Shown here piece by piece: positions 26,977 to 35,469 of a DNA stretch of 56,105 nt. Source of the DNA: an uncultured Treponema sp. (GTDB lineage Bacteria; Spirochaetota; Spirochaetia; Treponematales; Treponemataceae); assembly GCA_937893155.1 (NCBI GenBank), contig CALBGU010000079.1, positions 1 to 56,105 on the forward strand, in the 5' to 3' direction. The stretch's first letter is position 1. Each line of letters opens with the position of its first letter. The position numbers were made by a program, and so were the translations under genes. A model generated the notes under the pieces. That model searched no databases. It was not told the DNA's origin and worked only from the letters and a program-made list of their open reading frames with translations.

Positions 26977-28136
26977 CGGATTTTTTGGAGAACTGGGATT
27001 ATTTTTTGCCCGTGAATATCGTCTTTGGACGCGGCAGAACGGCAGAAATCGGAGAAAAAGCGCGGAAATTCGGAAAGAAAGCGCTTGTGGTTACGGGGAA
27101 AAACAGCGCGAAAAAATCGGGATTGCTGGACAAAATTACGCGGAATCTTCTTGCCGCAGGAATCGAAAGCACGGTGTTTAGCGACGTAGAGCCAAATCCG
27201 CTGACCACCACAGCGCAAAAAGGCGCACAGAAGGCAAAAGAAGCCGAGTGCGATATGGTCGTAGCAGCAGGCGGCGGCTCGATTATTGACGCGGCAAAGG
27301 GCATTGCGTTTGCCGCAAAAAACGCAGGCGACCTCAGCGATTATATCTTCGCACGAAAAAGCAGCGATAACGCGCTCCCCGTTATTGCCGTGCCGACAAC
27401 GTGCGGAACAGGCTCGGAAGGCAACGGTTTTGCCGTGCTTACCAATCCCGCAACAGGCGACAAAAAAAGCCTGCGCTGTCCTGCGATAATCCCAAAACTT
27501 TCTATCGTAGACAGCGAAAATATGCAGACAATGCCGCAAAAAGTCCTTCGCAGTGTGGGCTTCGACGCGCTTTGCCACTGCATTGAGGCGTACACCGCGA
27601 ACAACGCCCGCCCGCTTTCCTCCGCACTGTGCATCTACGCAATCCGATTGATAAACGATACATTGCCGTATCTTTGCAGCGGAGGCGACTCCGAAAAAGC
27701 GTGGGACGCGATGGCGCTCGCCTCTCTCATCGGCGGAATGGCAATCGGTGTGAGCGGCGTAACGTTGGCTCACGGAATGGAACACCCCGCAAGCGGTCTG
27801 AAAAACATCGTGCACGGCGAAGGACTTGCCGCACTCACGCCCGCCGTCTTAGATTTTTATGCGCAATCGCTGGAAATCGCTGCCCCTGCGGCACAAGAAT
27901 TGGCAGACATTTCGCGCATTTTGGGCGGCAAAGGCGTTTTTGACTGCGCCGAACGGGTGCAAAATCTGATTTTGGAGCTGGGACTGCCGCAGAATCTCAG
28001 CACGCTCGGCATTGCCGAAAGCGACATCGACTGGCTGACCGAAAACTGTCTCAAAGTGTCGGCGGGAAATCTTTCCAACACGCCCGTTTTTGCAGGCGAG
28101 GCAGAAATTCGCGAATTATATCGGAGGGCGTTGTGA
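26973..28136 (+). CDS. Iron-containing alcohol dehydrogenase (4-hydroxybutyrate dehydrogenase-like)
   Basis: 387 residues, group III Fe-ADH length. NAD-binding GGGSIIDAAKG near residue 95, VPTTCGTGSEG, and metal-ligand histidines in GFDALCHCIEAY, LAHGMEHPASG and NIVHGEGLA. Inferred reaction: reduction of succinate semialdehyde to 4-hydroxybutyrate (or the C5 equivalent) with NADH, disposing of the aminotransferase product. The family also includes butanol and propanediol dehydrogenases, so the substrate rests on context. ATGA overlap with the permease; AGAGGAG upstream. Confidence 0.85.
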   Translation: MTDFLENWDYFLPVNIVFGRGRTAEIGEKARKFGKKALVVTGKNSAKKSGLLDKITRNLLAAGIESTVFSDVEPNPLTTTAQKGAQKAKEAECDMVVAAGGGSIIDAAKGIAFAAKNAGDLSDYIFARKSSDNALPVIAVPTTCGTGSEGNGFAVLTNPATGDKKSLRCPAIIPKLSIVDSENMQTMPQKVLRSVGFDALCHCIEAYTANNARPLSSALCIYAIRLINDTLPYLCSGGDSEKAWDAMALASLIGGMAIGVSGVTLAHGMEHPASGLKNIVHGEGLAALTPAVLDFYAQSLEIAAPAAQELADISRILGGKGVFDCAERVQNLILELGLPQNLSTLGIAESDIDWLTENCLKVSAGNLSNTPVFAGEAEIRELYRRAL

Positions 28137-28564
28137 TAGAAATAAAAGTGGCTCAAAAAAGCGATTTCGCCGTCGTCTTTCCGCTCATAAAAAGCCTGTG
28201 GCATTACCGATGTTTCAACGAAACAGAAACCCGCGCCGTATTTGACGGCATTGTTTCAGACAAAAACGCATTCGCATTTATCGCGCTCAAAGACGGAAAC
28301 GGTGCAGGATTTTGCCACGGCACTTTTTTCAAAACATTGTGGATGTGCGGAGAAACGTGCTATCTTTCGGGCTTAATCGTGCACGAAGCATATCGCAGAC
28401 AGGGAATCGGCACATTTTTGCTCGAAAAGGCAAAAGCAGAATCGCAAATGCGCGGCGCAAAGGCGATAATCCTTGAATCTGCGATTTCCCGAAAGATAGC
28501 CCACGCATTTTACGAGGCGCAAGGGTTTGAAAAATCGTGCTTCGGATTCGAGTTTCCCTTGTAA
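28133..28564 (+). CDS. GNAT-family N-acetyltransferase
   Basis: 143 residues from GTG (28133), whose GTGA overlaps the dehydrogenase stop; GGAGG lies just upstream. Acetyl-CoA-binding motif A is YLSGLIVHEAYRRQGIGTFL, with the RxxGxG/A core, followed by the helix LLEKAKAESQMRGAKAIILE and the late AHAFYEAQGFEK. Substrate unknown. As the last gene of the catabolic operon it may acetylate an amine intermediate, but this is only inference. Confidence 0.85.
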   Translation: MIEIKVAQKSDFAVVFPLIKSLWHYRCFNETETRAVFDGIVSDKNAFAFIALKDGNGAGFCHGTFFKTLWMCGETCYLSGLIVHEAYRRQGIGTFLLEKAKAESQMRGAKAIILESAISRKIAHAFYEAQGFEKSCFGFEFPL

Positions 28565-28579
28565 AAATGAAACTGCCCG

Positions 28580-28612
28580 TCATTATCGTGCTTGTTTCGA
28601 TAATCTTTTTTT
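28580..28612 (+). terminator. Terminator of the aminotransferase operon
   Basis: ATTATCG (28582-28588) / CGATAAT (28598-28604) then CTTTTTTT. It is a derivative of the GTCATTCCCG...CGGGAATC repeat found elsewhere in the window. Confidence 0.75.
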
Positions 28613-28629
28613 ACGACAAGACAGAGGCA

Positions 28630-28705
28630 GCAAGGGGCTTTAAGCCCCTTGTTTCAACAAACAGCGGAAAAAGATTGGCGTATCAAGCACTCAGAATGAC
28701 AAAAA
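28630..28705. repeat. Dispersed composite repeat, copy 1
   Basis: Starts with a near-palindrome CAAGGGGCTTTAAGCCCCTTG (28631-28651), continues GTTTCAACA..CAG, then GATTGGCGTATCAAG..AGAATGACAAAAAA. The same order of parts recurs at 40589-40665 and, more decayed, at 46477-46550. Confidence 0.8.
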
Positions 28706-28742
28706 ACAAGTATACGTTCCGTACCGTCAAAACTTTTTTATG

Positions 28743-28930
28743 CGCAATCCTGCTGGATTGTCTCAAAAAATATTTTTGACCGCAATCCGAACGGATTATG
28801 ATGAAAACACAAGTGCGACCGCTGCAATCTGCGTGGATTATGACGAAAACACAAGTGCGACCCATACAATCCGCGTGGATTGTGATGAAAACACAAGTGT
28901 TTGCCGTTCAATCCGAGTGGATTGTGAGTG
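28743..28930. repeat. Palindromic tandem array, 42-bp period
   Basis: CAATCC-N4-GGATTG-type palindromes start at 28745, 28783, 28825, 28867 and 28909 (spacing 38, 42, 42, 42), with a sixth decayed one at 28949. Between palindromes lies ATGAAAACACAAGTGCGAC or a close variant. It sits in the 500-nt spacer between two convergent operons, so it is not an upstream region of either. Confidence 0.9.
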
Positions 28931-28992
28931 AATCACGATTTTTTGCGCCAATCTGCACGCGATTTGCGTTGCCGCCGCGTCATTCAAAATGC

Positions 28993-29025
28993 CACAAAAA
29001 AATTGCCGTATCAAGTACGGCAATG
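28993..29025 (-). terminator. Terminator of the carD-ispDF operon
   Basis: Perfect 9-bp stem ATTGCCGTA (29002-29010) / TACGGCAAT (29016-29024). On the minus strand it is followed by seven T (plus A at 28995-29001). It lies 40 nt past the ispDF stop. It is also a member of the dispersed TTGCCGTATCAAG repeat family. Confidence 0.8.
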
Positions 29026-29035
29026 ATAAAAAGGT

Positions 29036-29061
29036 GATACTGAAACAAGTTCAGTATGACG
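29036..29061. repeat. Palindromic intergenic repeat GATACTGAAAC..GTTCAGTATGAC
   Basis: ATACTGAA (29037-29044) and TTCAGTAT (29050-29057) form an 8-bp inverted repeat around CAAG. A second, variant copy is at 46583-46610 (ATGTTGAA / TTCAACAT). This is a common type of small bacterial intergenic repeat. Confidence 0.7.
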
Positions 29062-29064
29062 GCT

Positions 29065-30255
29065 TTATTTTTGCAAAAGGCACGAAGCGAAAACCTCGAC
29101 GGCTTCTCCGCGTCCGATTTTGCCCATTTTTTCGCCCGTTTTGGCTTTCACGAATACGGTTTCCGCCGCCACGCCCAAAATGCGAGCGATTGACTGCCGC
29201 ACTGAATCCCGATACGGCAAAAACTTCGGGCGCTCGAGCAACACCACTGCGTCAAGATTTACCAGCGACCACCCCGCCGCCGTTACATCGCGCCACACCG
29301 TCTGCAAGAGCGTTGCCGAATCTGCGTCTTTCCATTCAGGCTCCTCGCTCGGAAAATAGCTCCCGATGTCGCCCAAACCAGCCGCCCCGAGCAGTGCGTC
29401 CGTAATCGCGTGAAGCAATGCGTCGCCGTCGGAATGTCCCAACTCACCGCGCTCCGACGGGATTTCCACGCCGCCCAAAACGAGCGCACGCCCCTCAACA
29501 AGCGGGTGCAAATCATAGCCCAAACCAGTGTGAATCACCTGCGCCTCCTGTTTTTTAAGCCGTTCAAGGTCGCTTGCGAACGTCAATTTCGTGTTCGCCG
29601 CATCGCCTGAAACCACCGTTACACGCCCCGAATCAGCAAATTCGTCCCAGATTTCCGTATCGTCAGTAAAATCGAGCGGATTTTCGGCGGCTTTTTTATG
29701 CGCAGAAAAAAACGGCGCAAACAAAAATCCCTGCGGCGTTTGCACCGCGGCAAGATGTGCGCGCTTTAAGTGACGAACGATTTTTTTGTCGGCAGAAATC
29801 TCCTTTTGCGTATCCACAGGCTCAAGCGCAGGAACAGCCGCCCCGCCCGCCCGCGCCGCCTCAAGCACGCGCACAATCACCGATTCGCTCACAAACGGAC
29901 GCGCCCCATCGTGCACCAACACAATTCCGTTTGGCGAAAAACCTGCGGCGGCAAGCGTTTTAAGCGCATTGAAAACCGAAGATTCACGGTCTTTTCCGCC
30001 AGCGGTGAACACTATTTTTGTGTTTTTAGAAAGATTGCTGATTTCGCGGTCAGAAAAAAGGGCGTTCTCAGCGTCCGTTTTTCGCCCTTCTGGGTGCGTA
30101 ATGACCAAAAACTGAACGGAAATCGCCTTCAAAAAAGCCCGCGCCGCCTCGGAAAGCACAGTGCCGTGCTTGAGCGGCAGATATTCTTTTTTTATGCCCG
30201 CGCCGATTCTCGTTGAAGAACCAGCAGCGGTAATCACAACGGCAACATCAGTCAT
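29065..30255 (-). CDS. ispDF: Bifunctional IspD/IspF isoprenoid enzyme
   Basis: 396 residues. The N-terminal IspD half (about 1-225) has ITAAGSSTRIGAGIKKEYLPL and the LVHDGARPFVS motif. The C-terminal IspF half (about 240-396) has GLGYDLHPLVEGR with its metal-binding Asp/His and GELGHSDGDALLHAITDALL. Reactions: MEP to CDP-ME, and CDP-ME 2-phosphate to MEcPP, two non-adjacent steps of the MEP isoprenoid pathway. The fusion is found in several bacterial lineages. The start overlaps the carD stop by 8 nt, so translation is coupled. Confidence 0.93.
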   Translation of the reverse strand: MTDVAVVITAAGSSTRIGAGIKKEYLPLKHGTVLSEAARAFLKAISVQFLVITHPEGRKTDAENALFSDREISNLSKNTKIVFTAGGKDRESSVFNALKTLAAAGFSPNGIVLVHDGARPFVSESVIVRVLEAARAGGAAVPALEPVDTQKEISADKKIVRHLKRAHLAAVQTPQGFLFAPFFSAHKKAAENPLDFTDDTEIWDEFADSGRVTVVSGDAANTKLTFASDLERLKKQEAQVIHTGLGYDLHPLVEGRALVLGGVEIPSERGELGHSDGDALLHAITDALLGAAGLGDIGSYFPSEEPEWKDADSATLLQTVWRDVTAAGWSLVNLDAVVLLERPKFLPYRDSVRQSIARILGVAAETVFVKAKTGEKMGKIGRGEAVEVFASCLLQK

Positions 30256-30916
30256 CTAAATCGTCGTCCGAAACGTCCAAATCGCTGTCGTCTGTCTCGT
30301 CATCGTCCTCTGAATCATCGTCATCGTCCTTGATTCGCTCGCCTTCTTCAAGGTCGTCAAAATCATCGTCGTCATCAGCACTTTCAAACGATTTTTGCTC
30401 ACGAACCTCAACCTCGCCGAGCGGCTCCAGTTTTTCGTGCAAAAGCTCCTCGACTTCTTTTGACGATTTCCCCATTGCGAACGCAATTTCGTCTTCCAGC
30501 AATTTTTTTGCACTGTCGTACAGTTTTCGCTCCAAAATCGGCAATTCCTTGATTTTTGAACGGTTATACAAATTGCGAACGATAGTCGCAATGTCTTTTA
30601 CGCTTCCTTTTTTGAGCAAATCAAGATTTGTCTGATAGCGCAATTTCCAATCCGACGTAACAGGCTCGCACGGTTCACCCAAAAGTGCAAGCGCGGCTTC
30701 GGCTTCCTCGGCGGAAACAATCGCGCGAATTCCCTTAATCTTTGCGCGGTTCACGGGAATCATAGCTTCGGTGTCAGAAACTTCGATGTAGATGTTGTAA
30801 TAGCGGATTTTTTCGCCTTTGAACACTTCGTCCGTAATTGCAGTAATTTTGCCGACGCCTTGGCTCGGGAAAACCACAACCTGACCAACTGAAAACTCTG
30901 TTTTATTATCACTCAT
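30248..30916 (-). CDS. carD: CarD-family transcriptional regulator with acidic tail
   Basis: 222 residues. The N-terminal CarD/TRCF RNA-polymerase-binding domain begins MSDNKTEFSVGQVVVFPSQG and contains YYNIYIEVSDTEAMIPV. A helical DNA-binding part follows (SDWKLRYQTNLDLLKKGSVK, NLYNRSKIKELPILERKLYD). The last 55 residues are a very acidic, low-complexity tail (DDDDDFDDLEEGE, then DDDDDSEDDDETDD). Known role: stabilises open promoter complexes, often at rRNA promoters. The start at 30916 fits the homology and the promoter; an in-frame ATG 9 nt upstream (30925) lies inside the -10 box region. Co-transcribed with ispDF. Confidence 0.9.
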   Translation of the reverse strand: MSDNKTEFSVGQVVVFPSQGVGKITAITDEVFKGEKIRYYNIYIEVSDTEAMIPVNRAKIKGIRAIVSAEEAEAALALLGEPCEPVTSDWKLRYQTNLDLLKKGSVKDIATIVRNLYNRSKIKELPILERKLYDSAKKLLEDEIAFAMGKSSKEVEELLHEKLEPLGEVEVREQKSFESADDDDDFDDLEEGERIKDDDDDSEDDDETDDSDLDVSDDDLDD

Positions 30917-30952
30917 ACTGCCCATTATACCACAAAATCGACTTATTGGCAA
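30916..30952 (-). promoter_or_regulatory. carD promoter, leaderless start
   Basis: Minus strand: TTGCCA (30952-30947), 17-bp spacer, perfect TATAAT (30929-30924), then 7 nt (GGGCAGT) to the ATG at 30916. There is no room for a Shine-Dalgarno in the transcript. Confidence 0.65.
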
Positions 30953-31007
30953 ATGAAAGCAACTTTGCGCAACGCCCCTTTCTGTCATTCCGAAACACGG
31001 CTTTTTT

Positions 31008-31100
31008 GAACCTAACGTTAGGTTCGATGTTGAACTAACGTTAGGTTAGATGTGAAACTAACGTTAGGTTAGATAGTGAATCAACGCGAGGTTCACGATG
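31008..31100. repeat. Palindromic tandem array, 23-bp period
   Basis: CTAACGTTAGGTT starts at 31012, 31035 and 31058, with a decayed TCAACGCGAGGTT at 31081, spacing exactly 23 bp. The first unit is inside an 18-bp perfect palindrome, GAACCTAACGTTAGGTTC (31008-31025). It lies between divergent carD and the ABC permease gene, 54 nt before the latter's ATG. Confidence 0.9.
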
Positions 31101-31118
31101 ATGTTTCGGTCAAGCCGT

Positions 31119-31154
31119 TTTACTAAAAAGCGCGAATGTGATAGATTTTTTGTA
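31119..31154 (+). promoter_or_regulatory. Possible promoter of the ABC permease, leaderless start
   Basis: TTTACT (31119-31124), 17-bp spacer, extended -10 TGA-TAGATT (-10 box at 31142-31147), then 6 nt to the ATG at 31154. Both boxes match consensus at four of six positions. No Shine-Dalgarno is present. Confidence 0.4.
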
Positions 31155-32137
31155 TGAAGAACAACATTTTTGTGCTCCACGCCGTTTTTTTCGCGCTTTT
31201 TTTGATTCTCGTGCTGCTTTCATTTTGCATCGGCACGGCAAATATCAGTGTGCAAGACGTGCTCGGCGCATTTTTGGTCAATGGCGGCACGGCGCGCAAC
31301 ATCGTGCTTTTTGTGCGATTGCCCAGAACGATTGCAGGAGCGGCGGGAGGTGCGTCCCTCGCAGTTTCGGGTGCGATAATCCAAAGCGTGCTCCGAAACC
31401 CGCTCGGTTCTCCGAACGTCATCGGCATAAACTCCGGCGCATTGTTTTTTTTGCTGGTATCCGCGGCATTTTTCCCTGAATTGCACGCCGCACAGCCGCT
31501 TTCGGCGTTCTTGGGCGCATTTTTGACCGTGCTGCTCGTCTGCGCGCTCGGAGCCAAAACGGGCGGCTCAAAACACGCCGTCATTCTCGCGGGCGTGGTG
31601 CTCAACACGCTGTTTTCCGCACTCTGCGATGCCGTACAGATTTTTGTGCCCGATTCCATTTTTGTGCGAAGTGCCTTCCGAATCGGCTCGCTCGCTCTCG
31701 TGCAGACCAAAAACCTCGCGCCCGCCATCGTCTGTATCGCGCTCGCCTTCGTTCTTGCCGCGCTGATTTCCTCAAGCCTCGACGTGCTCGCCCTCGGCGA
31801 CGAAAGCGCCCAATCCCTCGGCATAAACGCGCGTGCCACCCGAATCGCCGCACTGCTCGTTTCATCGCTGCTCGCAGGGGCAAGCGTGAGCTTTTCGGGA
31901 ATGCTCAGTTTCGTAGGATTGATTGTGCCGCACCTCGTTCGCACCATTTCAAGCAGCGCAATGAAAAACGTGCTCCCGCTTTCGGCGCTCGGCGGAGCAA
32001 ATCTCGTGCTTTTGTGCGACATTGCGGCACGGTGCGCATTTGCCCCGTATGAACTGCCGGTCGGGATTTTCCTTGCCCTTTTGGGCGGAGTATTTTTCTT
32101 AGGATTGCTTTTGAAAGGACAGCACGCCAATGATTGA
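31154..32137 (+). CDS. FecCD/BtuC-family ABC transporter permease
   Basis: 327 residues, about ten hydrophobic segments. Family hallmarks are LPRTIAGAAGGASLAVSGAI near residue 57, VLRNPLGSPNVIGINSGA, and GMLSFVGLIVPHLVRTISSS near 255. Known role: inner-membrane channel for ferric siderophores, haem or cobalamin. There is no substrate-binding protein gene beside it, so the substrate cannot be assigned. The 8-nt overlap with the ATPase gene shows coupled translation. Confidence 0.9.
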   Translation: MKNNIFVLHAVFFALFLILVLLSFCIGTANISVQDVLGAFLVNGGTARNIVLFVRLPRTIAGAAGGASLAVSGAIIQSVLRNPLGSPNVIGINSGALFFLLVSAAFFPELHAAQPLSAFLGAFLTVLLVCALGAKTGGSKHAVILAGVVLNTLFSALCDAVQIFVPDSIFVRSAFRIGSLALVQTKNLAPAIVCIALAFVLAALISSSLDVLALGDESAQSLGINARATRIAALLVSSLLAGASVSFSGMLSFVGLIVPHLVRTISSSAMKNVLPLSALGGANLVLLCDIAARCAFAPYELPVGIFLALLGGVFFLGLLLKGQHAND

Positions 32138-32906
32138 AAATGCGTTTTCTCTCGCTCAGATTTCAGCTGGATATGCAAAAAATCGCGTTTTGACCGACGT
32201 TTCGCTATCGATTCCGTGCGGCAAAATAACCTCCATTTTAGGCACAAACGGCGGCGGAAAATCCACGCTGCTCCGCGTTCTCTGCGGGCAAATCAAAGCA
32301 AAAAGCGGTTCGCTTTCCATTTTGGGACACGACAGCCGCCGTTTTTCCCGCCGCGATTTTGCAAAAACAATCGCGTTTGTGCCGCAAAACCGCGTTATTC
32401 CCGATTGCACGGTTGAACAGCTTTTGCTCTGCGCTCGCTTTCCGCACAAACACTTTTTCAGCCCGTATTCCGCCCTCGACAAGCACACCGTAAATGAAAT
32501 CATCGAAAAACAGGGCTTGCAAAACATCGCACAGCGCCCGCTCACCGAGCTTTCAGGCGGGCAACGCCAAAAAGCCTACATCGCAATGGCTCTGTGCCAA
32601 AACACGCCCATTCTGCTGCTTGACGAGCCGCTGTCTTTTTTGGACATCGCGTGCCAATTTGAAATCCTTGCCATTTTACAGCACCTTGCAGCAAGCGGAC
32701 GCACGATTGTGCTCGTCAGCCACGATTTGCCGCTCGCGCTCGAACATTCCGACAAAATCGCCATTCTTGACCGCGGAAAAATCGCGTATTCGGGTTCTCC
32801 AGACGAAAATGCCGCCGAAGAGCTAACCCGCGTTTTTTCTGTTCGCGCGCATCGGGTCAAACTCATCGACGGCACCTTTCGGTTTGTGTTTTCGCCGCGT
32901 CTATAG
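32130..32906 (+). CDS. FecE/BtuD-type ABC transporter ATPase
   Basis: 258 residues. Walker A GTNGGGKST, Q-loop FVPQNR, signature LSGGQRQKAYIAMAL, Walker B ILLLDEPLSFLD, H-loop LVSHDLPLAL. Partner of the FecCD permease. The stop overlaps the convergent TPR gene's stop by 6 nt (32901-32906), so the two transcription units run into each other with no spacer for a terminator. Confidence 0.92.
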   Translation: MIENAFSLAQISAGYAKNRVLTDVSLSIPCGKITSILGTNGGGKSTLLRVLCGQIKAKSGSLSILGHDSRRFSRRDFAKTIAFVPQNRVIPDCTVEQLLLCARFPHKHFFSPYSALDKHTVNEIIEKQGLQNIAQRPLTELSGGQRQKAYIAMALCQNTPILLLDEPLSFLDIACQFEILAILQHLAASGRTIVLVSHDLPLALEHSDKIAILDRGKIAYSGSPDENAAEELTRVFSVRAHRVKLIDGTFRFVFSPRL

Positions 32907-35453
32907 CTTGGTTAAGACTTTTTGCGTTTCATTTTTAAGAGCGACCGACAGCGCTTTGTCTGCCAAATTCTCCGACAGCGCAATCAGACAATTCATCACT
33001 TCTTTTACCTCGTCCGCTCTGATTTCGCCGCCCTCGCTTTGTGCCTCCGAAAGCCCGAGCTGCTTGCGTTTTTGGCTCGCCACGCACAGCAACCCCGCTT
33101 TGTGCTGAAGCCGCGACAAAACATATTCCAAGAGCATTCTTTGACGGCTCTCGAAAAATGCCTGCTTTTTATCCGACGGCAAAGCACCGCCCAGCTTTTT
33201 CATCTCTTCAAAAAGACCAGCGATTTTTTCTGCACTGTCAAAATCCGCGCTCTCAGGCTCTTCCGCTTTTTGATTTTGCGATTCAAAATCCTCCGTAAAA
33301 TCCACAGCATTATTCAAATCGCTCGAAGCAAAATCGTCCTCGCCCGCGCTCGTTTCAGGCTCGTCCCACGCAGAATCGATGTCCTTCGGCACGGCAGAAG
33401 CTGCCGGCGGCACATTGATATGCACCACCGCAATCGTTCCCGCCGCCGTTTTTGGAATCGCGTTTTTGAGCGCTTCCTGCAAACTCGCTGAATTTATCAT
33501 TGGAAGCACGTTCGGCGGCGTAAAATCTTTTACCGGGTCAGACACAAGCGGCCACGAAAAATTCTCTTCCTCGCTCGGCGTGTGCTGCTGAATTTCTGAA
33601 AAATCAAAATCCGTAACGTCGTCCAACGGCACGATTTCGTCAATGCTTTTTTCGACTTTTTCCTCAACCGAATCCTGCATTTCCTGAATATCTGCAACCT
33701 CGGTCGGTGTCTCCGCTGGAACCGGTGAAACAAAAAAATCCATATCTTCATTCTTTGCAGATTCCACGATTTCAGCGGGATTTTCAGCATTTTCGGCGCT
33801 GTTTTCATCAACCGAGTCGGTCGGCATATCTGCAAAAATATCGACAGAAGATTCTTCGCTAAGCGCAGAGAGCGAAGGCTCTTCGTCCTCCGCCTCCAAC
33901 GCCGTATCATCTTCCGCTTTTTCTTCGTTTTGGAAATCCGCGTCAGCAGAGGTTTCTATCTCGCTTGGCAAAAGTTCCGATTCACTTTCAGCCGTGAGCG
34001 GCTCCGATTCGGCTTTCATCTCATTTTGACTTGCATTTACGTCCTCAATCGAATCAAAAATCGGCGCATCTTCTGCCTGCATTTTGCTTTGCAAACGCTG
34101 GATTCCGCTTTCTGAAAGCACATTTCCGTCGTCTGCGTCAAGCGTGCGCTTATACATTTCCAGCGCGTCCGAAACTCTGTTTTGCTCCTCGTACAGTTCG
34201 GCAAGGAACGTCAGCGCCTCTGGGTCTTCGGGGTGCTCGGCAAGATATTCCTTTTCGAGCACTTCGGCTTCGTAAAAAATCCCCTGCTGCCTCATTCGCT
34301 TTGCGCCGTCTTTGAGATATTCTTTGTAAGAAGGCGCAAGCTGCTCGATTTTATCAAAACATTTCTTTGCGCTGTCAAAATCGCCAATGCAAATGTCATA
34401 CTGACCGAGCAAATTAAGCGTATGCGGGTCGTCGTCTGCGATTTTTAAAAGCGTGTCGATTTTCTGTTTTGCTTCGTCAACCTGTTTTGCAGAAAGCAAA
34501 ATGCCCGAATATTGTTGCAAAACCGCAGAATCGTTCGGTTTTATGCTTTCCAGTTTTTCCATCGTCTGCAATGCCGCCGGAAGATTGCCCGTTTTTTCGT
34601 ACGACGAAGCAAGCCCAGAAAGAGCAGGAACGTAATCGTCTTTGATATTCAACGCCGTAGAATACGCACTGACCGCACTTTTTGCATCACCTTGCTGCTC
34701 AAAAATAGTGCCGAGTTTTGTGTGCATTTTTTCATTTTCAGGCGAAAGGCGAATCGCCTGCATCACCACCGCGCCCGCATCTTTGGAACGGCGATTTTTC
34801 ATCAGCAAATCCGCATAGCCGTCGATTGCTTCAAGCCAGCCCGGCTTTGTTCTCAGCGCATTTTCGTATTCAACAAGCGCCTCATCGGTCTTTCCCAGAT
34901 TTTCGTAGCTTTTTGCGATGTTCAAATGCAAAATAGGGTGATTCGGGTCAATCTTCAATGCCCGCAAATACGCGTGAACAGCATTTTCGTGGTCACCGCG
35001 CTCGGCATAAATCGCACCGATATGGTTATACGCCAAAACGTCGGCAGGATTTTCGGCAATCACGTTTTCAAAACACTGAATTGCCTTTTCGTATTCACCC
35101 ATATTTTTATAGGTAAAGCCCAAATTGTAATCCACCTGCGAATTTCCGCCGTGAACATTTCGGGCACGAATCAAAATCTCTTCGGATTCGCTGTAATTTT
35201 TTTTGCGCCGGTAAATCGCCCCCAGATTGTTCATTGCGCTCAAATTTTCTGCATCAAACGTCAAGATTTTCTTAAAAATCGGCAGCGCTTTATCATCGTA
35301 TCCTGCTTTTACATACATATTTCCGACTTGTGTCAAAAGTTGAACATCGTCGGGATTATCACGCAAAAGATTCTGAAAAAGCCGTGTTGCTGTAGAAAAA
35401 TCACGGGCAAGAACCGCAGCTTTTGCGCGACTCAACACAAGATTATCAATCAT
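32901..35453 (-). CDS. Large TPR-repeat protein
   Basis: 850 residues. Residues about 1-440 are tandem tetratricopeptide repeats (A....LG..Y...G....A...Y..AL...P), e.g. VLAYNHIGAIYAERGDHENA and ILHLNIAKSYENLGKTDEAL. Residues about 450-760 are acidic, low complexity and probably disordered. A helical C-terminal domain follows from about 765 (SAEKIAGLFEEMKKLGGALP to EVMNCLIALSENLADKALSV). No signal peptide is seen, so a cytoplasmic scaffold is likely. A similar long TPR protein is conserved in treponemes. AGGCAGGAAAAAA precedes the ATG. It follows the LamG/FnIII gene by 16 nt. Confidence 0.8.
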   Translation of the reverse strand: MIDNLVLSRAKAAVLARDFSTATRLFQNLLRDNPDDVQLLTQVGNMYVKAGYDDKALPIFKKILTFDAENLSAMNNLGAIYRRKKNYSESEEILIRARNVHGGNSQVDYNLGFTYKNMGEYEKAIQCFENVIAENPADVLAYNHIGAIYAERGDHENAVHAYLRALKIDPNHPILHLNIAKSYENLGKTDEALVEYENALRTKPGWLEAIDGYADLLMKNRRSKDAGAVVMQAIRLSPENEKMHTKLGTIFEQQGDAKSAVSAYSTALNIKDDYVPALSGLASSYEKTGNLPAALQTMEKLESIKPNDSAVLQQYSGILLSAKQVDEAKQKIDTLLKIADDDPHTLNLLGQYDICIGDFDSAKKCFDKIEQLAPSYKEYLKDGAKRMRQQGIFYEAEVLEKEYLAEHPEDPEALTFLAELYEEQNRVSDALEMYKRTLDADDGNVLSESGIQRLQSKMQAEDAPIFDSIEDVNASQNEMKAESEPLTAESESELLPSEIETSADADFQNEEKAEDDTALEAEDEEPSLSALSEESSVDIFADMPTDSVDENSAENAENPAEIVESAKNEDMDFFVSPVPAETPTEVADIQEMQDSVEEKVEKSIDEIVPLDDVTDFDFSEIQQHTPSEEENFSWPLVSDPVKDFTPPNVLPMINSASLQEALKNAIPKTAAGTIAVVHINVPPAASAVPKDIDSAWDEPETSAGEDDFASSDLNNAVDFTEDFESQNQKAEEPESADFDSAEKIAGLFEEMKKLGGALPSDKKQAFFESRQRMLLEYVLSRLQHKAGLLCVASQKRKQLGLSEAQSEGGEIRADEVKEVMNCLIALSENLADKALSVALKNETQKVLTKL

Positions 35454-35469
35454 TTTTTTCCTGCCTTTG

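Noticed and set aside
28740..28931. Open frame with a VDYDENTSAT 14-residue repeat
   Set aside because: Same effect from the 42-bp array. Unit changes preserve the palindrome arms, not the peptide, and no Shine-Dalgarno is present.
31123..32247. Minus-strand frame of 374 residues opposite the ABC permease
   Set aside because: Antisense shadow of clear FecCD and ATPase genes.
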